64,000 nt of DNA from Pseudomonas fluorescens (lineage in GTDB: Bacteria > Pseudomonadota > Gammaproteobacteria > Pseudomonadales > Pseudomonadaceae): the NCBI RefSeq assembly GCF_003732425.1, contig NZ_MOBX01000006.1, positions 21,635-85,634 of the forward strand, written 5' to 3'. Positions within the stretch are counted from its first letter, which is position 1. The number at the start of each line of letters is the position of its first letter. Positions 44,517 through 52,759 of this stretch are shown here, in pieces. The notes beneath the pieces were generated by a model. The model saw nothing but the letters and a program-made list of their open reading frames with translations, was not told the origin of the DNA and searched no databases. Made by a program: the position numbers and the translations under genes.

Positions 44517-45047
44517 ATGAAAGCCGCACTCGCCGAACTCATCAGCAAAATCAGCTCCGGCTGCATGGGCGAGGACGAAATCGTGAAAGTGGCCGACGAA
44601 GCCGCGCAGGCCTACGCCGATGCCGGTGCTTTTCTGACCGCCAACCCGGACATCAACTACGACGACACCTTCCCGATTCCGCTGGGCGAGTGGGTCGTAG
44701 TCGGTAGCCTGCCGGAAACCGTGCTGTTCCAGGCTGACACCTACGTTGACCTGTTCGCGCAGATCGTTGCCTCCTTTGGCCCGGGCGTGGATTTCAACCT
44801 CAAGCCCAAGCAACTGGCCAAGACCGAGGCACTCACTGCCCTTAACCGCATCCAGGTGCAAATGAGCAGCCTGAACAAGGAAAATGGCGGTTATACACTG
44901 ATGAACTTCAGCCAGTTGCTCGACGACGAACTGCAGGTGGTGCTGGTCTACGGCAACGACGTGCCCCGGGTGCTGGAGCTGTGCGCGGAAGTCGGTATAG
45001 CCGCCGCGCCATCGCTCGAAGCCCTGAAGATCGCCGTTCACGTCTGA
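44517..45047 (+). CDS. Hypothetical protein
   Basis: Product of 176 residues, not recognised. Acidic, with mixed helix/strand pattern and no signal peptide or membrane helix. Notable segments are W-V-V-V-G-S-L-P-E-T-V-L-F-Q-A-D-T-Y and N-G-G-Y-T-L-M-N-F-S-Q-L-L-D-D-E-L-Q-V. Coding is supported by the clean frame, high third-position GC and isolated position after a REP-like hairpin. A weak AGGAT-type site precedes the ATG. Confidence 0.7.
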   Translation: MKAALAELISKISSGCMGEDEIVKVADEAAQAYADAGAFLTANPDINYDDTFPIPLGEWVVVGSLPETVLFQADTYVDLFAQIVASFGPGVDFNLKPKQLAKTEALTALNRIQVQMSSLNKENGGYTLMNFSQLLDDELQVVLVYGNDVPRVLELCAEVGIAAAPSLEALKIAVHV

Positions 45048-45124
45048 GCGCAATTGCAATAAAAGGGAACCCTGCGCGCGACCGTCTATCCTAAAAGTGC
45101 ATGCCACTATTCTGGAGCGACACC

Positions 45125-45316
45125 ATGGGTTCCACGTTCAACGGTCTGATCGGCCTGATCATCCTCGCCCTCGACATCTGGGCCATCATCAATGTGCTGA
45201 AAAGCGGCGCGACCACCGGGATGAAAATCGTCTGGGTGCTGCTGATTATCCTCCTGCCGGTGCTGGGCCTGATCATCTGGGCGATTGCCGGGCCGCGGGG
45301 TAACGTGCGGATCTGA
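45125..45316 (+). CDS. Small PLDc_N-type membrane protein
   Basis: Product of 63 residues with two membrane helices. The W-A-I-I-N-V-L-K-S-G followed by W-V-L-L-I-I-L-L-P-V-L-G-L-I-I-W pattern matches the phospholipase D-nuclease N-terminal (PLDc_N) transmembrane module that occurs as stand-alone small proteins. TGGAGCGACACC precedes the ATG at 45125. Function unknown. Confidence 0.8.
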   Translation: MGSTFNGLIGLIILALDIWAIINVLKSGATTGMKIVWVLLIILLPVLGLIIWAIAGPRGNVRI

Positions 45317-45344
45317 CCTGATCCCGAGAGCACCGCAATACCCC

Positions 45345-45434
45345 TGTGGGAGCGAGCCTGCTCGCGAAAGCGCTAGATCAGTCACCGACAATGTTGACTG
45401 GTGCGCCGCCTTCGCGAGCAGGCCCGCTCCCACA
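45345..45434. repeat. REP inverted pair (GCGAGCCTGCTCGC type)
   Basis: Arms 45345-45368 and 45411-45434, inverted with one mismatch in the core of the right arm. Between the PLDc_N gene and speE. Confidence 0.9.
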
Positions 45435-45557
45435 TGGGATTGTGGTGTGCCGATGAAGTGAGGTTCGACCTGTCATCTTCGGCAACGTAGAATGCGCGCC
45501 TTTCCCGGGCAATCGTCCCCACGATTGGCGCCCGCGCATTCATCGGAGCACTTGACC

Positions 45558-46433
45558 ATGACCGTCACCAAAACCAGCGAGTACCTGGAAACCCTCTACG
45601 AAGGCTACGGCCAGCGTTTTCGCATGGAAAAACTGCTGCACGAAGTGCGCACCGAACACCAGCACCTGGTGATTTTCCAGAACCCGCGCATGGGCCGGGT
45701 GATGGCGCTGGACGGTGTTATCCAGACCACCGAAGCCGACGAATTCATCTACCACGAAATGCTCACTCACGTGCCGATCCTCGCCCACGGCAGCGCCAAG
45801 CGCGTGCTGATCATCGGTGGCGGTGACGGCGGCATGCTGCGCGAAGTGACCAAGCACGCTGGCGTCGAGCACATCACCATGGTCGAGATCGACGGCACCG
45901 TGGTCGACATGTGCAAAGAGTTCCTGCCGAACCACTCCAGCGGCGCCTACGACGATCCACGTCTGAACCTGGTGATTGACGACGGCATGCGTTTCGTCGC
46001 CACCACCACGGAAAAATTCGACGTGATCATCTCCGACTCCACCGACCCGATCGGCCCGGGCGAAGTGTTGTTCTCGGAGAACTTCTACCAGGCCTGCCAT
46101 CGCTGCCTGAACGAGGGCGGCATCCTCGTGACCCAGAACGGCACGCCGTTCATGCAGATCGACGAAGTGAAAACCACCGCCGGGCGTCTGCACAGCCTGT
46201 TCCCGGACTGGCACTTCTATCAGGCCGCCGTGCCGACTTACATCGGTGGCTCGATGACCTTCGCCTGGGGCTCGACCAACCCGGCCTACCGCAAACTCAG
46301 CCGTGAAACCCTGCAACAGCGCTTCATCGGCAGCGGCATCGTCACCCGCTATTACAACCCGGAAATCCACATCGGCGCGTTCGCCTTGCCGCAATACGTA
46401 TTGCAGGCCATCAACAAGCCAAGCAACGACTAA
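45558..46433 (+). CDS. speE: Spermidine synthase
   Basis: Aminopropyltransferase forming spermidine from putrescine and decarboxylated SAM. The product has 291 residues. The SAM-type motif [14 protein letters not shown] lies near residue 83, the catalytic D-S-T-D-P-I-G-P near 158, and [13 protein letters not shown] at the N-terminus. The ATG at 45558 gives M-T-V-T-K-T-S-E-Y; extended readings are not conserved. An isolated gene flanked by two REP-type pairs. Confidence 0.95.
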   Translation: MTVTKTSEYLETLYEGYGQRFRMEKLLHEVRTEHQHLVIFQNPRMGRVMALDGVIQTTEADEFIYHEMLTHVPILAHGSAKRVLIIGGGDGGMLREVTKHAGVEHITMVEIDGTVVDMCKEFLPNHSSGAYDDPRLNLVIDDGMRFVATTTEKFDVIISDSTDPIGPGEVLFSENFYQACHRCLNEGGILVTQNGTPFMQIDEVKTTAGRLHSLFPDWHFYQAAVPTYIGGSMTFAWGSTNPAYRKLSRETLQQRFIGSGIVTRYYNPEIHIGAFALPQYVLQAINKPSND

Positions 46434-46452
46434 TAGTCTCCGCTGGTTCCCC

Positions 46453-46585
46453 TGTGGCGAGGGGATTTATCCCCGTTGGGATGCGAAGCATCCCCAAAAT
46501 CAGCACCCACGGTCTTCCTGATGCACCGCGTTTGCTGATTTCACGACTGCTGCGCAGCCGAACGGGGATAAATCCCCTCGCCACA
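46453..46585. repeat. Long inverted repeat pair (TGTGGCGAGGGG type)
   Basis: Arms 46453-46474 and 46564-46585 are perfect inverted copies, enclosing about 90 bp with further short inverted stretches (GATGCGAAGCATC near 46480). Between speE and the 46728 gene. Confidence 0.88.
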
Positions 46586-46727
46586 AAGCTTTTCTCCAAT
46601 ATTCGCTGCGCAGCCGCAAGATATCGTTTTTTTCATGTGCGCCCGTTGTAATCCTTTTGAACCAACTTTCGGCGTACCAGTCGATTTAGGTGTAAGCCCA
46701 TTTGCGGGTTTGATCGAGGAGGCACTG

Positions 46728-46961
46728 ATGCAAAAGTGGAAAGTCACTTTCGTGGATGATCACGGTGAAATTCTTGATGAAGTCTTCGAACGTGAGGAAT
46801 GCCCGTCCGATGATGAAGCCGCGCGGCTGATCAAGGAGCGGCTTCTACCGGTCGCCGCCAAGCTGGATCTGAACGATCTGGAAGGGCGCACCGCCGATGC
46901 TGGTGTGAAAAACCTCAAAACCCAGAATGGCATCGAAATCCGCAGCATCACACCCGTCTGA
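46728..46961 (+). CDS. Small hypothetical protein
   Basis: Product of 77 residues, not recognised. Mixed charged sequence beginning M-Q-K-W-K-V-T-F-V-D-D-H-G-E, no hydrophobic segment. A very strong ribosome site, GAGGAGG, lies six bases before the ATG, which makes the gene believable despite its size and selects 46728 over 46635. Confidence 0.75.
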   Translation: MQKWKVTFVDDHGEILDEVFEREECPSDDEAARLIKERLLPVAAKLDLNDLEGRTADAGVKNLKTQNGIEIRSITPV

Positions 46962-47169
46962 CAGTTCCTGTCATCTCTTGAAACCAGGCCTTGGCAGCAG
47001 CTCTATCTTGGGGCTACTCTGCAAGCGAGATCAGCGAACGGATCGCTAAGGTCTGGTCTTGTCAGCTACATGCTTGTTCCCGCGTGCAACCACGTTGCCG
47101 TCGTACTTTGGCCAAAGGCCCGGGGCGGGAATACGGAAAGTCTATCCATCTATGCGAGGGGGACGATTC

Positions 47170-47517
47170 ATGAGCACAGCCTATCAAGAAGACATCAGCA
47201 GCAATGTTCTGCGCCGCATGAAAGAAGGCGGTTTCGATTTTTCCCGGTTCCATCCCATCGAGTTCTACGCCATTTTCCCGGACGAGGAGCGGGCGCGCAG
47301 GGCGGCAGGCAAATTTCGCGGTGAGTCCATCAATGCCCAGGTCAGCCTGCGTGACGATGGCGCATGGGCGTTGGAATTGAGCAAAGTGATGTACGCGACG
47401 TATGACGATATCGGCGACTTCGAGCAGGGCTTTTCCGCCGTGGTTGAACCGCTGGGTGGCATCATCGAGGGCTGGGGCGTCAAGCAGGAGGTGCGCAACC
47501 GCCACCGTTTGAACTGA
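47170..47517 (+). CDS. rraB: Ribonuclease E inhibitor RraB family protein
   Basis: Product of 115 residues similar to RraB/DUF695-type regulators that bind the RNase E C-terminal half and lower its activity. Visible family features are S-N-V-L-R-R-M-K-E-G-G-F-D-F-S-R-F-H, the F-P-D-E-E-R-A-R-R-A-A block and the end G-G-I-I-E-G-W-G-V-K. AGGGGG lies upstream of the ATG at 47170. Followed by a strong terminator. Confidence 0.85.
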   Translation: MSTAYQEDISSNVLRRMKEGGFDFSRFHPIEFYAIFPDEERARRAAGKFRGESINAQVSLRDDGAWALELSKVMYATYDDIGDFEQGFSAVVEPLGGIIEGWGVKQEVRNRHRLN

Positions 47518-47538
47518 TCTCTGTTTTCATTTGTCGAG

Positions 47539-47572
47539 CAACGGCCGACCTTTGGGTCGGCCGTTGTTTTTT
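47539..47572 (+). terminator. Rho-independent terminator of rraB
   Basis: CAACGGCCGACC (47539-47550) pairs with 47555-47566, followed by T6. Confidence 0.93.
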
Positions 47573-47579
47573 AAAGAGC

Positions 47580-47648
47580 AAAAGATCGCAGCCTCCGGCA
47601 GCTCCTACAGGTGATCGGTGTAGGAGCTGCCGGAGGCTGCGATCTTTT
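47580..47648. repeat. REP-like inverted pair (AAAAGATCGCAGCC type)
   Basis: Perfect 30-bp arms 47580-47609 and 47619-47648 with a 9-bp loop, just after the rraB terminator. Confidence 0.9.
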
Positions 47649-47678
47649 GCTTTTGCTTTCAAAACATTTCCAAAAGAC

Positions 47679-47705
47679 AAAAAAAAGCCACCGGAGAGGG
47701 TGGCT
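47679..47705 (-). terminator. Orphan minus-strand Rho-independent terminator
   Basis: AGCCACC (47686-47692) pairs with GGTGGCT (47699-47705). Read on the minus strand, the hairpin is followed by T8 (A8 at 47679-47686 on the plus strand). No minus-strand protein gene lies upstream of it before the plus-strand ATP-grasp gene at 48061. Confidence 0.7.
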
Positions 47706-47830
47706 AAAAGGGAAGACCGATAAGGAGAGGAAACCGGTCAGGGTTACAGCGGGGCGGGCTGCCGAGGCAGTCCAGGTCAGTTGGGCTGGTGGCTTCGCGG
47801 CGCGCTGGCCGGTGAAGTTTTGCAGCGAAT
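47679..47830 (-). ncRNA. Candidate small RNA (minus strand) ending in the orphan terminator
   Basis: A possible transcript of about 150 nt read from near 47830 down to 47679. A GATAAT-like -10 (47837-47842, minus strand) lies at its start, inside a perfect inverted repeat 47834-47846. Just before the hairpin the RNA would carry a C/U-rich stretch (TTTCCTCTCCTTATCGG) able to pair with ribosome sites, as many Hfq- or Rsm-linked RNAs do. The evidence is positional; no known RNA family was recognised. Confidence 0.35.
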
Positions 47831-48060
47831 GCGCGGATTATCCGCAGGCAGCGCCGGGCAGTGAAATCAACTCTGACTATGCTGGTGATAGGCGATGCAG
47901 TGCGTCGTAATGAAGCGGGGGCAATCCGGTTGGGGCATTTGCCGCACAGGAATGGTGCGGTGCCTGCGGCGTGTATTTCCAACCGATTGAAATCAAAGCG
48001 TTTATGCCGATGGCACGGGCCTTGCGAAGGCCTGTATGTCCGGGTGACAAGGAGTACGGC
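47706..48060. other. Intergenic stretch upstream of the ATP-grasp gene
   Basis: Apart from the candidate RNA, this 355-bp stretch should hold the promoter of the 48061 cassette. No conserved open frame: the plus frame 47611-47910 runs through the REP element. CAAGGAGTACGGC just before 48061 provides the ribosome site. Confidence 0.5.
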
Positions 48061-49470
48061 ATGATCCGCACCTATTTTGATGAGATGTACGATGCCGGCG
48101 GCCAGGTTCGCCCGCATTATCGGGAGTTCGCCCGATGGCTGGCCGACACGCCAGACGAACTGCTGGCCCAGCGGCGACGCGAGGCCGATCTGTTGTTCCA
48201 TCGCGCCGGCATTACCTTCACGCTCTATGGGGACGAGCAGGGCACCGAGCGCCTGATTCCTTTTGACACCATTCCGCGCAGCATCCCTGCCAGTGAATGG
48301 CGGATCGTCGAGCGCGGCTGCATCCAGCGGGTCAAGGCGTTGAACATGTTCCTCGCCGACCTCTATCACGAGCAGCGCATCATCAAGGCCGGGATCATTC
48401 CCGCCGAACAGGTGCTGGCCAACGAGCAGTATCAGTTGGCGATGCAAGGCCTGGATCTGCACCGCGATATCTATTCGCACATCTCCGGCGTCGATCTGGT
48501 GCGCGACGGCGACGGCACCTATTACGTGCTCGAAGACAATCTGCGTACGCCGAGCGGCGTGAGCTACATGCTCGAAGACCGCAAGATGATGATGCGTCTG
48601 TTCCCGGAGCTGTTCGCCGCCCAGCGCATCGCGCCGATCGATCACTACCCGAACCTGTTGCTCGACACCCTGAAAAGCTCAAGTCCGATCGATGATCCGA
48701 GCGTGGTGGTGCTGACGCCGGGGCGCTTCAACAGTGCATTCTTCGAACACGCGTTTTTGGCTCGGGAAATGGGCGTTGAGCTGGTCGAGGGCGCGGATCT
48801 GTTCGTGCGTGACGACAAGGTCTTCATGCGCACCACTGACGGCCCGAAAGCGGTGGATGTGATCTACCGCCGGCTCGACGACGCGTTCCTCGACCCGCTG
48901 GCGTTCAACCCCGACTCGATGCTGGGTGTGCCGGGGCTGCTGTCGTCCTATCGCTCCGGCAATGTAGTGCTGGCCAACGCCATCGGCACTGGTGTGGCGG
49001 ACGACAAATCGGTGTATCCGTTTGTCACTGACATGATCCGTTTTTATCTCGACGAAGAACCGATCCTGAAGAACGTACCGACCTGGCAATGCCGCAACCC
49101 GTCTGAACTTTCCCACGTACTGGCCAATCTCCCAGATCTGGTGGTCAAGGAAACCCAAGGCTCCGGCGGTTACGGAATGCTGGTGGGGCCGGCGTCGACG
49201 AAGGCGGAAATCGACGCCTTCCGCGAACGCATCAAAGCCAAACCCCACGCGTACATCGCGCAACCGACGCTGTCGCTGTCGACCTGTCCGACCTTTGTCG
49301 AAAACGGCATCGCGCCGCGCCATATCGACCTGCGTCCGTTTGTCTTGTCCGGTCGCGAAACCCGGGTGGTGCCCGGCGGTTTGACCCGTGTCGCACTGCG
49401 CGAAGGCTCCCTGGTGGTGAATTCATCACAGGGCGGCGGAACCAAGGACACCTGGGTGGTCGAGGATTGA
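48061..49470 (+). CDS. Circularly permuted ATP-grasp family protein
   Basis: Product of 469 residues of the permuted ATP-grasp (CP-ATPgrasp) type, found with alpha-E and transglutaminase-like genes in many bacteria. Landmarks are I-P-F-D-T-I-P-R-S-I-P, Y-Y-V-L-E-D-N-L-R-T-P-S-G-V-S-Y (Mg/ATP site, near 155-170), Y-R-R-L-D-D, G-S-G-G-Y-G-M (near 377) and the end V-V-N-S-S-Q-G-G-G-T-K-D-T-W-V. A peptide-ligase-like reaction is proposed for the family; the product is unknown. The start at 48061 has AAGGAG upstream. The alpha-E gene begins 12 bp after the stop. Confidence 0.92.
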   Translation: MIRTYFDEMYDAGGQVRPHYREFARWLADTPDELLAQRRREADLLFHRAGITFTLYGDEQGTERLIPFDTIPRSIPASEWRIVERGCIQRVKALNMFLADLYHEQRIIKAGIIPAEQVLANEQYQLAMQGLDLHRDIYSHISGVDLVRDGDGTYYVLEDNLRTPSGVSYMLEDRKMMMRLFPELFAAQRIAPIDHYPNLLLDTLKSSSPIDDPSVVVLTPGRFNSAFFEHAFLAREMGVELVEGADLFVRDDKVFMRTTDGPKAVDVIYRRLDDAFLDPLAFNPDSMLGVPGLLSSYRSGNVVLANAIGTGVADDKSVYPFVTDMIRFYLDEEPILKNVPTWQCRNPSELSHVLANLPDLVVKETQGSGGYGMLVGPASTKAEIDAFRERIKAKPHAYIAQPTLSLSTCPTFVENGIAPRHIDLRPFVLSGRETRVVPGGLTRVALREGSLVVNSSQGGGTKDTWVVED

Positions 49471-49482
49471 AGGAAGCTTGCC

Positions 49483-50433
49483 ATGTTAAGTAGAACTGCC
49501 TCGGATCTGTATTGGATGTCGCGTTACCTGGAGCGAGCGGAAAACCTCGCACGGATGCTGGACATCAGTTATTCGCTGTCGCTGATGCCGCAGGACGGTC
49601 GCGGCGATGGTTTGCACGAATTGGCCATGCCGTTGCTGATCACCGGCACCCTCGATGATTACCTGGAGCGCCATGGCGCGCTGCATGCTGAACGCCTGCT
49701 GCACTTTTTCGCCCTCGATGCGGCCAACCCGGCGAGCATTTACAGCTGCCTCGGCGCGGCGCGGGCCAGTGCCCATGCGGTGCGTGGGCGCATCACCGCG
49801 GACATGTGGGAGAACATCAACGCGACGTGGCTGGAGATTCGCGGGATCGCCGAACAGGGCCTCAGTCGCTATGGCATGAGCCGTTTTTGCGAATGGATCA
49901 AGGAGCGTTCGCACCTGTTTCGTGGCGCGTCGTACGGCACGATCATGCGTAACGATGCGTTTCGTTTCATTCGTCTCGGTACCTTTATCGAGCGTGCGGA
50001 CAACACCCTGCGATTGCTCGATGCCCGCTATGAAATGGCTGGCGATCAGGCTGAAGCAGTCAGCGACGGTACGGCCCACGCCTATTACCAGTGGAGTGCC
50101 TTGCTGCGCGCCTTGTCGTCATTCGAGGCCTACACCGAGATCTACCGTGATGCGCCGGGTGCCCGGCATGTTGCCGAGTTGCTGTTATTGCGCGCCGATG
50201 TGCCGCGCTCGCTGCGGGCCTGCACCGAAGAGATCGACCAGATTCTCGCGCAATTACCCGGCGCCAACGGTCGACCGGCACAACGTCTGGCGGCCGAAAT
50301 GGACGCGCGCCTGCGCTACACCGGCATCAACGAAATTCTCGAGGAAGGCCTGCACGCCTGGCTGACCGAATTCATCCCGCTGGTGCGCCAGTTGGGCAAC
50401 GCCATTCACAGTTCCTACCTGGAGGCTGCATGA
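49483..50433 (+). CDS. Alpha-E domain protein (DUF403)
   Basis: Helical protein of 316 residues that always travels with CP-ATPgrasp and transglutaminase-like genes. The opening M-L-S-R-T-A-S-D-L-Y-W-M-S-R-Y-L-E-R-A-E-N-L-A-R-M-L is the diagnostic start; F-I-R-L-G-T-F-I-E-R-A-D-N-T-L-R repeats the E-R-A-[ED]-N pattern. No enzymatic role is established. The stop overlaps the transglutaminase ATG by four bases. Confidence 0.93.
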   Translation: MLSRTASDLYWMSRYLERAENLARMLDISYSLSLMPQDGRGDGLHELAMPLLITGTLDDYLERHGALHAERLLHFFALDAANPASIYSCLGAARASAHAVRGRITADMWENINATWLEIRGIAEQGLSRYGMSRFCEWIKERSHLFRGASYGTIMRNDAFRFIRLGTFIERADNTLRLLDARYEMAGDQAEAVSDGTAHAYYQWSALLRALSSFEAYTEIYRDAPGARHVAELLLLRADVPRSLRACTEEIDQILAQLPGANGRPAQRLAAEMDARLRYTGINEILEEGLHAWLTEFIPLVRQLGNAIHSSYLEAA

Positions 50434-51233
50434 GACTTTCCATAAGCCACGAGACCACCTATCACTACGAAGATCAGGTGCGGGCGAGCATCCAGTACCT
50501 GCGGCTGACCCCACACGACAGCGAACGTCAGCACGTGTTGAGCTGGCAGCTCGATCTGCCGCGCCCGGTGCGCGCGCAACTCGATCCGTTCGGTAATATC
50601 CTGCACGTGCTGACCATGGATGAACCGCACGAAGCGATCATTATTGGCGCGCGTGGGCAGGTCGATATTGACGAACTGCGCGAGGCCGAGCATGAGAGCC
50701 AGTCGGCGCTGCCGTTCCTGCGCTTTACCCGGTTGACCGAGGCGGATGAGGCGTTGCGCGCGTTCGCCGAGAAATCCTGCAAGCAGCGGCGTGATCGCAC
50801 GGCGCTGATCGATCTGATGCACGGCTTGAATCAGCACATGACTTACACGCCGGGGTCCACCGAGGTTGATACCAGTGCTGCTGAGGCCTTCGCCGGGCGT
50901 GCGGGTGTTTGCCAGGATCATGCCCACGCATTTCTGGCTTGCGCGCGTAGTCTGGGGATTCCGTCGCGTTATGTGTCGGGGTATCTGTACAGCGAGGATT
51001 GCGAGCATCTGGCCAGCCATGCGTGGGCAGAAGCGTGGCTGGATGACGCCTGGTACAGCTTTGACGTGACCAATGAGCTGGCGCGGCCGGAGCGACATCT
51101 GAAACTGGCGGTGGGTCTGGATTATCTGGATGCCTGTCCGGTGCGCGGCATGCGCCGTGGCGGCGGGTGTGAGCAGATGCATGCGAAGGTATTTGTCTCG
51201 CCGACGCCAGTCATCTCCGTCCAGCAACAATAA
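50430..51233 (+). CDS. Transglutaminase-like cysteine peptidase family protein
   Basis: Product of 267 residues. The N-terminal bacterial transglutaminase domain begins M-R-L-S-I-S-H-E-T-T-Y-H-Y. The core has the triad Cys in G-V-C-Q-D-H-A-H (near 165), His in H-A-W-A-E-A-W (near 200) and Asp in S-F-D-V-T-N. Cytoplasmic, since no signal is visible. It overlaps the alpha-E gene by four bases, so the three-gene set is co-transcribed and coupled. It probably cleaves or modifies a product of the ATP-grasp protein; this is inference from the fixed gene set. Confidence 0.92.
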   Translation: MRLSISHETTYHYEDQVRASIQYLRLTPHDSERQHVLSWQLDLPRPVRAQLDPFGNILHVLTMDEPHEAIIIGARGQVDIDELREAEHESQSALPFLRFTRLTEADEALRAFAEKSCKQRRDRTALIDLMHGLNQHMTYTPGSTEVDTSAAEAFAGRAGVCQDHAHAFLACARSLGIPSRYVSGYLYSEDCEHLASHAWAEAWLDDAWYSFDVTNELARPERHLKLAVGLDYLDACPVRGMRRGGGCEQMHAKVFVSPTPVISVQQQ

Positions 51234-51252
51234 CGGGTTCACACGTAACCCT

Positions 51253-51341
51253 TGTAGGAGTGAGCCTGCTCGCGATAGCGGTCTGTCAGATGCAACAACA
51301 CTGACTGATCCAGCGCTATCGCGAGCAGGCTCACTCCCACA
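51253..51341. repeat. REP inverted pair (GAGTGAGCCTGCTCGC variant)
   Basis: Arms 51253-51276 and 51318-51341, inverted. Between convergent transglutaminase and cytochrome genes. Confidence 0.88.
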
Positions 51342-51352
51342 GGGGAATGGCG

Positions 51353-52174
51353 TTAGGGCTTAACTTTGCGCCCGGCCATGTGTTTCAAATATCCCACCAA
51401 CATCTGCAAATCCCCCTCCGGCAACACCTCCACTGAAAACCCCGGCATCTTCGCCTGCGGCCACTGACGCAAACTCTGCGGATCACGAATGTAGCGCTTG
51501 AGGAAATCCGCGCCGAAATACTCGGTCGGGTTATACGGAATATTCAGATCCGGCCCGAATTGCGCATCTCCCGCACCGTTCAACCGGTGACACGCCAGAC
51601 AGTTTTTCTGAAACAGCGCAAACCCTTGGTTCACCGGGTCATCCGCTTTCAATGCAGGGTCCGGCAGCAGGGCCGGGAAGCGCTCGGCCACGGGCGCCAT
51701 GCGCTTGATGCTCGCGACTTCGAATGGCCATTGCTCCGGACTGATATTGCCGGCCTGCGGATCGGTCCAGACCAGATAAAACGGCCCGGCGCTGTGCTTG
51801 CCTTCCGACAACGGTGGCCACGGCTGAGCCGGATCTTCGATGGCCAGCCATGCACGCGCACCTGTTGTATTTAGCAACGGCGCCGCGGCCAATTCTGCGG
51901 CAAAGCCGTCCAGTGCCACGGCTTGCAGGTGATCTTGCGGTTTGATCCCGTTCAGCAGCGCGGCCACAGGTACGGCGCGATAGGTCATGTCCTTTTTGTA
52001 GGACACATCGTTTTTGATCGTCAGGGTTTGCACTTGAGGATGCTTGAGCAATTCCTCGGTCTGCCAGGTGCGGCTGTTTGCGCCCAGTTGCAGATCCAAC
52101 TGTGCGGCAGACAAGGGCATGCTCAGCAGCATGGCCCCGAACACAATGAGCGTTTTCAAATGATCGCCGTCCAT
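51353..52174 (-). CDS. Periplasmic cytochrome c fusion protein (molybdopterin-oxidase-like N-domain)
   Basis: Product of 273 residues with an N-terminal signal peptide (L-K-T-L-I-V-F-G-A-M-L-L-S-M-P-L-S-A-A). The first domain (about 25-165) resembles the molybdopterin-binding/SUOX-like beta fold used as a periplasmic module, without a recognisable cofactor Cys. The C-terminal cytochrome c domain has C-L-A-C-H (near 205) and a Met in A-K-M-P-G-F (near 253). The ATG at 52174 is used; a TTG at 52159 (giving M-K-T-L-I-V) is an equally good start. The electron partner is unknown. Confidence 0.85.
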   Translation of the reverse strand: MDGDHLKTLIVFGAMLLSMPLSAAQLDLQLGANSRTWQTEELLKHPQVQTLTIKNDVSYKKDMTYRAVPVAALLNGIKPQDHLQAVALDGFAAELAAAPLLNTTGARAWLAIEDPAQPWPPLSEGKHSAGPFYLVWTDPQAGNISPEQWPFEVASIKRMAPVAERFPALLPDPALKADDPVNQGFALFQKNCLACHRLNGAGDAQFGPDLNIPYNPTEYFGADFLKRYIRDPQSLRQWPQAKMPGFSVEVLPEGDLQMLVGYLKHMAGRKVKP

Positions 52175-52269
52175 GTCGTGGGAGTGCGCCAAGGTTGGCA
52201 CAGCCACGCTGGCCCGGGTAGCGGGCCAGTCACTTTTTCAGTGGCGATGAACAGCACCTGCCGCTCGAC

Positions 52270-52365
52270 TCAGCCAATGACCTTGGTCAGATTCGGCAAA
52301 ATCAACAACAGCGTCGTGGCGAAAAGAATGAGCCCTGCTTGACGAACTTTCGGTTGTTTGAACAT
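52270..52365 (-). CDS. Very small membrane peptide (31 residues)
   Basis: A 31-codon frame too short for routine gene calling. It begins M-F-K-Q-P-K-V-R-Q-A-G, has one hydrophobic helix (L-I-L-F-A-T-T-L-L-L-I-L-P), and ends N-L-T-K-V-I-G. The basic N-terminus followed by a single helix is typical of small membrane subunits or regulators. AAAGGCGG lies upstream. It precedes the cytochrome c gene on the same strand by 95 bp, so it may belong to the same oxidase-related unit. Conservation must be tested. Confidence 0.5.
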   Translation of the reverse strand: MFKQPKVRQAGLILFATTLLLILPNLTKVIG

Positions 52366-52759
52366 GGCTTGACCGCCTTTATTGTTATTTCCTGATGCTT
52401 GCCTGCATATCCATGACGGCAAGCGCTGCACTTCCTGTTAAAGAACGCCTGCCTCGGCAAAACCCGACGACCCTGACGTACATGTTCTACATTAGGGGCC
52501 GCGTCACGCTTGGCTTAGATCCATTTCATATGGAGCGCTTGTCAGATGCGATAAAAAAGGCATGAGGCTTATTGCCAGCTTCTTTGCCGACCGCTGGCTA
52601 GACAACTCGCCGACCTGAACCGGTTCACCCGGCCTCCCATGACCGTCCGTCTGAGCGTGTGCGTCAACCGCATTGAGCGCTGTGGTCATTGAATCCATGG
52701 CCGCTCGGGTCAAGAGTGGAGGCACAAGCAATCACTGCCCGCACAGGTTCGAGGACGTC
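52366..52759. other. 394-bp divergent intergenic stretch before the thiolase
   Basis: Holds promoters for the small peptide (minus) and thiolase (plus). No repeat or terminator recognised; the reading frame 52673-52759 upstream of the thiolase ATG is open by chance. GAGGACGTC sits before the thiolase start. Confidence 0.5.
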
